Source: an uncultured Ruminococcus sp.
GTDB taxonomy: Bacteria; Bacillota; Clostridia; Oscillospirales; Ruminococcaceae
Assembly (NCBI GenBank): GCA_905199285.1
Contig: CAJKFZ010000035.1
Span: forward strand, 1-16,129
DNA length: 16,129 nt
Direction: 5' to 3'
Of this stretch, positions 1 through 7,193 are shown piece after piece. The notes under the pieces are model-generated. The model made no database searches, was not told the DNA's origin, and saw only the letters and a list, made by a program, of their open reading frames with translations. The translations under genes were made by a program, and so were the position numbers. Positions within the stretch are counted from its first letter, which is position 1. Each line of letters opens with the position of its first letter.

Positions 1-8
1 GGAATACA

Positions 9-134
9 ATGAAAAAGCTTGATCTTCAGATCGAAGAACTCGAGAATGTAGAGGAAATGATGTCAAACGACGATTTCTTTCACATAATGAGCACAATCGG
101 AGTTGGCATAGGCATCATTATCACAGTCACATGA
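9..134 (+). CDS. RiPP precursor peptide 1 (41 aa)
   Basis: A 41-residue peptide begins MKKLDLQIEELENVEEMMS, an acidic, helix-prone leader, and continues into a hydrophobic core with Gly at 31, 33 and 35 that ends IIITVT. The leader is almost identical to that of the next small gene, while the rest differs, which is the usual pattern for paralogous RiPP precursors. The core has Ser28, Thr29, Thr39 and Thr41 but no Cys, so a YcaO-type cyclodehydratase could only act on Ser or Thr here, or on other backbone positions. The window starts only 8 bases upstream, so the promoter is not visible and only part of the ribosome binding site can be seen. There may be further precursors to the left. The precursor role is inferred from size, leader duplication and the biosynthetic genes downstream. 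The mature structure is unknown. Confidence 0.8.
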   Translation: MKKLDLQIEELENVEEMMSNDDFFHIMSTIGVGIGIIITVT

Positions 135-227
135 TCCGTACTTATAATACTTAAGAAAAGGAAGTAAAATTATGAAAAAGTTAGATCTTCAGATTGAAGA
201 GCTCGAGAATGCAGAAGAAATGATGAG
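9..227 (+). repeat. Duplicated precursor leader sequence
   Basis: The first 57 bases of each precursor (9-65 and 172-228) form an imperfect direct repeat. Seven codons differ and six of the seven changes are synonymous. This indicates an old tandem duplication whose leader is kept under purifying selection. Confidence 0.75.
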
Positions 228-291
228 CGATTTTGCAAAGGGCTTCTGCTATGGTTTCATGGTTGTAGGCGGAATCATTATCTGCACATGA
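172..291 (+). CDS. RiPP precursor peptide 2 (39 aa)
   Basis: A 39-residue paralogue of precursor 1. Leader residues 1-19 match except Val14 to Ala. The core differs: it carries Phe, Tyr and Gly in a GxxxG-like spacing (Gly24, Gly28, Gly33, Gly34) and ends GGIIICT. Candidate YcaO targets are Cys26, Cys38 and Thr39. An AAAGGAAG ribosome binding site lies just upstream (about 157-164). The gene is 37 bases after precursor 1 and is followed by a long hairpin at 314-368, so the two precursors probably form a short, abundant transcript at the head of the operon. The shared Gly-rich hydrophobic ending (GxxIIIxxT in both) suggests a membrane-active product, possibly a two-component one. That is inference. 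Confidence 0.82.
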   Translation: MKKLDLQIEELENAEEMMSDFAKGFCYGFMVVGGIIICT

Positions 292-313
292 TCACTGAGC
301 ATTTAACGTAATT

Positions 314-368
314 GATTCAATCGATTTAAAGAGTGCAGGTTCTTTAATTTGCACTCTTCGATCGAATC
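314..368 (+). terminator. Intergenic hairpin after precursors (attenuator or processing stem)
   Basis: Bases 329-337 (AAGAGTGCA) pair perfectly with 350-358. Below them, 314-323 pair with 359-368 with a single A-C mismatch, separated by a five-base bulge (324-328). The loop is 12 bases. No T-run follows the stem, so it is not a classic full terminator. A partial terminator or mRNA-stabilising stem that makes precursor mRNA exceed enzyme mRNA fits its place between precursor and modification genes in RiPP operons. Confidence 0.65.
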
Positions 369-384
369 ATAAGAATAATTTAAA

Positions 385-441
385 ATGATCTCTAAAAATT
401 CTTTTTTACTTGTTAAAAGAAAAAGCGTCTTTAGAGATCAT
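385..441 (+). repeat. Perfect 12-bp inverted repeat upstream of first protease gene
   Basis: ATGATCTCTAAA (385-396) is perfectly complementary to TTTAGAGATCAT (430-441). The loop holds a further CTTTTT/AAAAAG complementarity. The hairpin would bury an in-frame ATG at 385 and ends 16 bases before the G-rich ribosome binding site at 458-463, so it may be a second attenuator or a translation-control element. Confidence 0.6.
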
Positions 442-468
442 CTTAATAAGCTTTTGCGGGGGGAAAAA

Positions 469-1575
469 ATGGATGAAAGATCAACAAGACTAAGGCTTGC
501 CGGTGACTTGAATATAGAACGTCTAAGTAATGGAAAATATTCAGTTTTTGTGGGTTCTACAAAAAAAAGCTATGTTGTTGGGCAAAATGAATATGATATT
601 ATGTGTATGCTTGATGAATGCGGAAGCAGTAGTCTTCTAAGCGGCAGAACCGATTATTACAACGAAAAACAGATCGAAAAGCTGCTTAAATTCTTTTTTG
701 AAAAAGGTATAGCAGAGACAGGAGATACAAAGAAAAAGCATATAGTCAGGAATGGGCTTTTTCGTTTTAAGATAAGTCTTATAAACGGAAATAAGCTGTT
801 CAGATCAGATTCATTTATGGTTAAGCTTTCTGCGGTGATAATTATTTATCTTTCACTGCCTGTTATGATAGTTGGTACTGTTCTTGCTGCAAGCAGTGAC
901 AGCAATATGATTCATAGTGTAGCTCATGCTTTCAGGAATTGTCCTATCTTTGTTTATCCTGTATTGTTCTTTCTTCTTGTCATGCTTCATGAAGCCGGTC
1001 ATGCTATTGTTACACGGAGTCTTAAAATGCCTGTATTTGAGATTGGTTTGCTGATATACGTCTTCTATCCTATAGTTTACACGAATATAAGTTTTTCCCG
1101 CCTTTTAAAGAAACGTGGTGATCGTCTGAAATGTCTTTTGGCGGGGATACTTACAAATTTTCTTATATCTGGAGTGTCATTGACTCCTATTGGATTTGGT
1201 GCAGATGGCATAATGCGCGATATATTGTATGTTAATGCAGTAATAAATCTGCTTATAGCACTCACTAATCTTGTAGTGTTCTTCAAGCTTGACGGATATT
1301 ACATCCTTCAGGATTTTATCGGCATTCCTATGCTTTATGAAAACAGTATAAGTTTGTTCGTGCAGAAGCTTTTCGTGCCGATATCTTATATCAGAATGAA
1401 TAAAGCTAAGAAGGATAATGTTACAATAAGCAGTCTTGCGAGCGGAATATTCTATAATTCGGAGAATGAAAGATCCTATGATCTTTTTTATACGATATAT
1501 GGCGCACTTTGTATAACATATATCCCGTTTATGCTTTTATCATTTGCTTTAACGATCATAAACATCAGAATTTAG
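469..1575 (+). CDS. M50-type membrane zinc metalloprotease with N-terminal RRE-like domain
   Basis: A polytopic membrane protein of 368 residues. Residues 1 to about 95 look like a PqqD/RRE leader-binding fold. Predicted helices follow, with the zinc-binding HEAGH at 174-178 in one of them and a second metal-ligand motif LDGYY at 274-278, as in site-2 protease/SpoIVFB-like M50 proteins. Both catalytic motifs are intact. Such proteins occur in peptide-modification clusters (YydH-like) and may cleave leaders or process and export the peptide within the membrane. That role is inferred. I chose the ATG at 469 over an in-frame ATG at 385: it has a purine-rich GGGGGGA site 5-6 bases upstream, whereas 385 has none and lies inside a 12-bp inverted repeat. 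The gene ends 8 bases before the E1-like gene. Confidence 0.8.
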   Translation: MDERSTRLRLAGDLNIERLSNGKYSVFVGSTKKSYVVGQNEYDIMCMLDECGSSSLLSGRTDYYNEKQIEKLLKFFFEKGIAETGDTKKKHIVRNGLFRFKISLINGNKLFRSDSFMVKLSAVIIIYLSLPVMIVGTVLAASSDSNMIHSVAHAFRNCPIFVYPVLFFLLVMLHEAGHAIVTRSLKMPVFEIGLLIYVFYPIVYTNISFSRLLKKRGDRLKCLLAGILTNFLISGVSLTPIGFGADGIMRDILYVNAVINLLIALTNLVVFFKLDGYYILQDFIGIPMLYENSISLFVQKLFVPISYIRMNKAKKDNVTISSLASGIFYNSENERSYDLFYTIYGALCITYIPFMLLSFALTIINIRI

Positions 1576-1583
1576 GAGAAGAT

Positions 1584-2928
1584 ATGGAATACTATCTGAA
1601 TCAATATTATCCGATAATTTCTAAGCCGAACGGAACAGTTGTGTTTCCGCTTTCGGGCAAAACAGAATACGATCTTGAGAATATGCGCAGATTGATAAAC
1701 GGTGAACCCACAGATGAAGAAAGTATAGTTGCAGGATTCGGAAAGGAAATTTTTGAAAAGTGGCTGTCTGAGGGCATACTTCTTACTGAGCCTCCTGATA
1801 TGGCAGGCAGATATTCACGGTCGGATTCGTTCTGTTATTTTATGAATATTCCAGGTCATCGTGAGAAGCTGAAAAAGGCTAAGATACTGATACTCGGATG
1901 CGGAGGAATAGGCAGTCATGTGGCATGGAATATGGCAGCGCTCGGCATCGGACATATTTATCTTGTTGACGGTGACTGTGTTGAGGTAAGTAACCTGAAC
2001 CGGCAGCTTTTATATGATATGGAGGATTTAGGCAGACCTAAGGCGCTTTCTCTCGGACAAAAGCTTAAAAAGATAAATCCGGATAACAGCTATTATCCTA
2101 TATGTCAGAACATAGATTCAAAGCAGGCACTTTCCGATATTATCCGGAATATTTCTCCAGATGTGATAGTGAAATCCTTTGATTCGCCTATATATATCAT
2201 CATGGGTAGATGAGGTGTGTGAAGAGCTTCAGGTCAGATATGTATGCGGTATAATGAATGGCACCAAGCAGCTTATCGGACCTACTTATATAGGAAAAGG
2301 AAGCGCAAAATTCGGTGATTTTTTTGATATAAACACTGATATGGAAAAAATCTCCGGCATAGGTCCTTCTCTTAGCTTTGAGCTTTCAGGTATTGCCGCT
2401 GAATTATCTGAAGAGATCTTTAAACTGATAACAGGCTATGGTACTTTGAAATACAAAAATAAGATATCCGAATATGAGAATATCACAAATAAAAAGACGT
2501 CACTTACAAATATCAAGACGGAAACTGATAAAGGCTTATTCAATATTAAGATCTGGAAGAATCTTTTTTTGATACTTGTGATATATGGTATTGTAAATAT
2601 CATTACAGGGAGCACAGCCGCAGCATTTGCAGTTACGCTGCTATATTCGCTGATCGCACCGCTGTTTATTTCAGGAAGCAGCCGTGAAGCGATAATCTAC
2701 TCGGATACGTTTGTGATATCATCGTTTATTCTTAACTGTTTTATCCGGTTAAGTACAACTTCTTCCGGCATAAGCGGTTTCAGAGAATTCATGGTGTTTT
2801 TCACTATATCGAATACGATCCTGAGCATAGCAATAATACTATCGACTGTATTTGAGAGAATGCTGTGGAAAGCTTACAGATCAATATTCTGTTACATAAC
2901 TAAAAAGAAATCAATATTATCAAGATAG
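1584..2928 (+). pseudogene. ThiF/E1-like adenylating enzyme with C-terminal membrane domain (frame-interrupted)
   Basis: The start at 1584 has AGGAG at 1574-1578. Residues 1-72 resemble an RRE/PqqD winged helix. The E1 domain has the nucleotide loop GCGGIGS (105-111), Asp129, and SNLNRQ (136-141). The frame stops at 2211-2213, but the E1 fold continues in the +1 frame from about 2190 (WVDEVCEELQVRYVCGI...) to 2928. Adding one TA unit, or removing one base, in the TA run at about 2189-2197 restores a protein of about 447 residues. After the E1 part come about 130 residues with three to four hydrophobic helices, a fusion I do not know from typical E1 partners of YcaO enzymes. No CxxC zinc pair is seen. 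The likely role is to present the precursor to YcaO, or to activate it at a membrane. It is inactive as written unless the frame is corrected or varies. Confidence 0.75.
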
Positions 2929-2938
2929 GAGAATTATT

Positions 2939-4779
2939 ATGAATAATATCGCATTATCCAGAGAAAAGCATAAGGACACCACTCCGGAGGAGACGGTTGA
3001 AAAGCTCAAGCAGCTTCTTTCAGAACTCAATATTGAGATGACAGAGGATTGGGCAGACGAAAATGAGATAGGTACCTATTCTCTCAGGCTTTCAGTTAAG
3101 GGAACCTCTATCGGAAGCAACGGAAAGGGTATGACAAGGAATTTCGCAAAGGCAAGTGCATATGCAGAATTTATGGAAAGACTTCAGAACAATAAGCTTG
3201 CAGCGAATTCCACATTCAGCAATGTCCTTTACGAAAAGAATGGCGATTTTTATTTGTTCAAGGACGAGAAATTCTTAACTCCTGAGGAAATGACAGCTGA
3301 TAAGAACAGCTTTACAGAATTCTTCTTTACTACAAGATCAGATGCAGAAAAGGAAAAATTCTCTGATGAAACTGAACTCCTTAGAAGGTATCACAAGCTT
3401 GATTACAATATACACAGAAAAGAAGATGAATTCCTGTGCTTGCCATATTATTCTGTAAGAGACAATAAGGATGTATACATACCATATACCATACAAAATA
3501 TGTTCTATGGAAGCAATGGTATGTGTGCTGGAAATACTCCGGAGGAAGCACTTGTACAGGGGCTTTCGGAAGTTTTTGAAAGAAAGGTGCAGAGGCATCT
3601 TATAATGGATCAGCTTTCTCTTCCAGATGTACCGGAAAGTTATATTGCAAAGTTTCCGGATATATATGAGATGTATAAGCTGATAAAGAGCTATAAAAAA
3701 TATAATGTTTTCATAAAGGACGGCTCTATCGGAAAGGGATATCCTGTTTGCGTACTTGTTATTGTTGAGAAGGATACGGGAAAATTCGGCGTTAAGATCG
3801 GCTCTCATCCGGATTATCATATTGCTCTCGAACGACTTTTCACAGAGGCTACTCAGGGAACTAATATCGAAAATTTTGCCAAGAAATCCATTATTGATTT
3901 CTCTAATACAAATGTCAGCACGGTGATCAATCTCCAGAACAGCTTCAAGACCGGTGATGCTGCTTATCCTTACCAGATATTCAGTTCAAAGCCTGATTTT
4001 GAATTTGTTGAGCCGAAGGATTTTTCTTCATCAACTAACAGGGAGATGCTTGATTATTCTATTGAGCTTCTCAGAAAAGAGAAATGTGATTGCTTATACA
4101 TGATACATCCTATCTTGGTTTCCCTTCATATCATATAATCGTTCCGGGATTCTCAGAGATGAATATTGCATCAAAGAACGATTTTGAAGCTGATAACACA
4201 AGATTCCATCTTCAGAAGTATCTCAGTAAGCCTGAAAAGGTTGATAAAGAATGTGTTAAGTATCTTTTAAGTGCTATAAATTACTATCAGCATTCACTTC
4301 AGAGCAATAATTTCAAGGACTTTTCCGGTAATCTTATAAGCGATAAGCTTCCGGGCACTGAAATTGGAGTGGATCTGCTCTACTATAAGGCTATGCTATA
4401 TGTATATATCAGAGATTATGCAAAGGCTTATGAAACAGTTTTGCTTATTTGTAATATCGTCAGAAACAGCATTCTTGAAGATGAGGAAGCAGAGTATTTC
4501 TATATACTGAAAAATTATACCCATGGAATGGTATCTGTAGGAGATCATGAAACTGTTATCGACTGTCTCAGAAAACTATATTCTGAGGAGTATGTAAAGC
4601 AGATCGATGAATTATTCTCAAACAGTGAAGAAGTTCTTGTGAAGCAGTTCAGAACATACAGCGATGATGAATCGCCAGAGTCCTTCAGAAAACTGATAAC
4701 AGTTACCGAAAGTTATTGCAGAAGTCAGAATATACACTTCAAGGATGGCAATAACACTGTAAAGGAATTGTTCGCATGA
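2939..4779 (+). pseudogene. YcaO-domain cyclodehydratase (frame-interrupted)
   Basis: This is the signature enzyme of the locus. YcaO proteins use ATP to activate backbone amides, forming azolines from Cys, Ser or Thr, or thioamides and amidines in other subfamilies. Motifs seen are GSNGKG (59-64) followed by AEFMER (76-81), and SNGMCAG (192-198) followed by GLSEVFER (208-215), matching the ATP/Mg-binding Glu-rich helices. The frame ends at 4138, but the conserved segment HDTSYLGFPSYHIIVPGFSEM continues in the -1 frame from about 4096 to 4779. A net +1 or -2 base change near 4093-4099 restores a protein of about 613 residues. The last 200 or so residues are helical and TPR-like, as in E. coli YcaO. 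AGGAG at 2927-2931 overlaps the upstream stop. The end overlaps the next gene by ATGA. Confidence 0.85.
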
Positions 4780-5813
4780 TTTTTGAAAATGAAATTACTG
4801 AGGTCATCAGAACCTCTGAGGGATATCTTGCGAAGAATAAAGCTACAGGAAGATACCTAAAGATAGGAGTTCGTGAAGCAAAATATCTATGCAGTCTTCT
4901 TGATTCAGATGCTCTGGATGCAAAGGAGGCTCCGGAGCTGGATGAGGAAGAGAAGGAATATCTTAAAAAAGCGTATGATGATTTTGGACTTACAGGCAAG
5001 GAACCTGTTGAAACAAAGAGGCATATGTCTGATAAGATACTCTTTGTTTTCGGAAAGAACAGTGCATACTGTAATCTTATAAAGCTTTGTTCTCATCTTG
5101 TATCGTGGACAGGTGTGATATTATTCATTATTGCTGCTGTTTCAGCCGGCATATGTGTGAATAAATATGATGATATTTATCTTGACAGTCTGAAAGCAGC
5201 TGCGGATATAATTAGACCGGGTTCTGTCATAATGTTCTATGGTATGTTCGTGATCAGTGGATTTATCCACGAAACCGCTCATATTTCGGCTTGCTTCCGG
5301 TTTACTGGATGCATAGGAATGACGGGAGTTAAGCTGTATTTTTGTATACCGGCTTTTTTCGCAGATGTAAATGATATATATCGAAGTGATAATAAAAGGC
5401 ATAAAATAATCGTATCACTAATCGGCATTATCTCAAATATTATGCTTGCATGTATTTCATTTGCTGTAGTTCCTTTTGTATCGGATAAAATGCGAACATA
5501 CCTTGTGATATTTGCAGCATATAACATTAGTGCGGCAATATTCAATCTTATTCCTTTTGCTAAATATGACGGCTACTGGATTATACAGAATATATCAGGC
5601 GTCAACAATCTCTATGACAGATCAATGGCATTGTTTATGATTCTTTTCACCAGACCTACATCATTTATAAGGAGCAAAGAAAAGAATAAAATAGTGATGA
5701 CTATATACGGCTGTATGTGTTATGTATTCTCATTGTATTTGTGGTATGTTTTTGTAAGAGCAGTATTTACTTTGACTGATACTGTCGGAATGGGAACGGT
5801 CTGTATTCTCTGA
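4776..5813 (+). CDS. Second M50-type membrane zinc metalloprotease
   Basis: A 345-residue polytopic protein related in layout to the protease at 469-1575. Residues 1-75 form a soluble RRE-like region. About six hydrophobic segments follow, with HETAH at 165-169 and the second ligand motif YDGYW at 264-268. Both motifs are complete, so activity is plausible. It overlaps the YcaO stop by ATGA, which indicates translational coupling. Having two distinct M50 proteins in one operon suggests separate jobs, such as one per precursor, a heteromeric membrane complex, or leader removal plus trimming. The 3' end is uncertain because the next gene's coding frame appears to begin before this stop codon (see findings). 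Confidence 0.8.
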   Translation: MIFENEITEVIRTSEGYLAKNKATGRYLKIGVREAKYLCSLLDSDALDAKEAPELDEEEKEYLKKAYDDFGLTGKEPVETKRHMSDKILFVFGKNSAYCNLIKLCSHLVSWTGVILFIIAAVSAGICVNKYDDIYLDSLKAAADIIRPGSVIMFYGMFVISGFIHETAHISACFRFTGCIGMTGVKLYFCIPAFFADVNDIYRSDNKRHKIIVSLIGIISNIMLACISFAVVPFVSDKMRTYLVIFAAYNISAAIFNLIPFAKYDGYWIIQNISGVNNLYDRSMALFMILFTRPTSFIRSKEKNKIVMTIYGCMCYVFSLYLWYVFVRAVFTLTDTVGMGTVCIL

Positions 5814-5881
5814 AAAACAATGTCGATCCGGAAGTAATTAGTGCTGAATTCGGAGAAAAGTTTGATATCATAACATCACAG

Positions 5882-7189
5882 ATGAATGAACTCCCTAATC
5901 CATATGAGCTTATCGAGGAATTTCTTTCATACAGTCCTGATATTATATGCTTTGTAATTAACAGAAATAATTCAGATATTACAAATTCGTTTATAGATCT
6001 TATATCGAGAGAGTATCCTGATGTTGAATGCAGGCTCCATAATATTGAAGCAGATGAGCTCCAGGTGGATGATTCAGCTTTATGGAACGGAACAAAGGCT
6101 TTCCTTACAGGTCTTTATCCTAATATCAAAGACAGCAACTTTTCTGTAAAGCATATTTATATCGAGGATATAACGGATGATGTGTTGAAAAACGTATCGA
6201 ATTACGTTGGTATCAACAATAATATCTTCCATAAAGGCGAATATGCCTTCAATGACAAAACCAGCCTCGGAACAGGTTTTCTGCGTTCAAATGATACCGT
6301 TATCGAAAAGAAGGATGGCAATTTATACCGATTTGATATAAACAACGGTGAATCTCAGAAGGATATATACATATCCGAGTATTCAAAGTTTGAATCTGAC
6401 AGCGAAAAAGATAATTACGTTATGCTGAAGAACAAGGAGGATTTTGATCTCTTTGTCAGTGATCTTACAGATCTGTACAATACTGGCAGGATAACCGAAA
6501 AAAGACTTTATGTTCCGGAGATCGTGGATTTATGCCGTTTTATGAACTGCCAGAATTGCAGTATTGAATATATGCCGAGGATGCGTATATTTGATTCAAA
6601 GATCTATCCATGCCACAATTCTGATTATTGTGCTGGCAGCATTGATGAACCATTCTTTAAGAAAATGATAAATATCAAACATAGCAAGGCAGAAGAAGAA
6701 AAGAAGCGCGGCTGTTCTGAGTGTTCGACAGCAATGAAATGCAGCAGATGTCTTGCCGTTCCTGAATATCTTAAAGATAAGTTCTGCGATTTTATACGTG
6801 ATGAAAAGGATTATCTTTATCTGATTGGAATGGTCATCGCTGCAAAGCTGTTATGTAACTGTGGAGTCTTTAAAAGCGTTGAAGAGATAAGAGCGGTCAC
6901 AGCCGGAAACAGTAGCACGTTAGGTGAAGAATCAAGGAAATTCTCATTGAGATATGATTCATTTATGTTCAGTGATGATAATAAATACATTCTCTTTACA
7001 TTTGAAAAGGGAAAGATATACAGTGTGAATAAGCAGTTCTTTGAGCTTGCTGAGCTTGCCGCAAGAGGTTATAAGGTCAGTGAGGTAGCAGAACAGTGCG
7101 ATATACCTGAGGATACTGATACTAAGATCTATGAGGAAGGTTTTGTCAGCACTGTCATAAAATTAAGAGAATGTGGAATTATGGAGTGA
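5882..7189 (+). CDS. SPASM-like Cys-rich maturation protein without radical SAM core, C-terminal RRE-like domain
   Basis: 435 residues from the first ATG. Ten Cys cluster at 218, 223, 226, 244, 250, 278, 281, 287, 290 and 302, with the phrase KIYPCHNSDYCAGS and the pair GCSEC/KCSRC. This is the usual pattern of a SPASM domain, which carries auxiliary Fe-S clusters in peptide-modifying radical SAM enzymes. The CxxxCxxC radical SAM motif is absent, so it cannot be a standard radical SAM enzyme. Pseudo-radical-SAM/SPASM proteins are known in other peptide systems. Residues about 355-434 resemble PqqD/RRE. The N-terminal 100 residues are unassigned. The ATG has no good ribosome binding site, and the open frame reaches back to 5780 with protein-like sequence, so the true start is probably upstream. 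The function is unknown; a precursor-binding or electron-transfer scaffold is possible. Confidence 0.72.
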   Translation: MNELPNPYELIEEFLSYSPDIICFVINRNNSDITNSFIDLISREYPDVECRLHNIEADELQVDDSALWNGTKAFLTGLYPNIKDSNFSVKHIYIEDITDDVLKNVSNYVGINNNIFHKGEYAFNDKTSLGTGFLRSNDTVIEKKDGNLYRFDINNGESQKDIYISEYSKFESDSEKDNYVMLKNKEDFDLFVSDLTDLYNTGRITEKRLYVPEIVDLCRFMNCQNCSIEYMPRMRIFDSKIYPCHNSDYCAGSIDEPFFKKMINIKHSKAEEEKKRGCSECSTAMKCSRCLAVPEYLKDKFCDFIRDEKDYLYLIGMVIAAKLLCNCGVFKSVEEIRAVTAGNSSTLGEESRKFSLRYDSFMFSDDNKYILFTFEKGKIYSVNKQFFELAELAARGYKVSEVAEQCDIPEDTDTKIYEEGFVSTVIKLRECGIME

Positions 7190-7193
7190 ACAA

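Noticed and set aside
385..468. Longer start for the first M50 protease (28 extra residues)
   Set aside because: No ribosome binding site at 385, the ATG lies inside a perfect inverted repeat, and the ATG at 469 has a G-rich site at correct spacing.
3338..3820. 160-residue open frame on the minus strand inside YcaO
   Set aside because: It opposes a clearly conserved YcaO coding region and shows no recognisable motif or start signal.
4090..4779. C-terminal YcaO part as an independent gene
   Set aside because: It begins in the middle of the conserved YcaO motif with only a TTG and no ribosome binding site; it is the rest of the frameshifted gene.
5882..7189. Standard radical SAM peptide maturase
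   Set aside because: No CxxxCxxC motif is present in the open frame, including its upstream extension.
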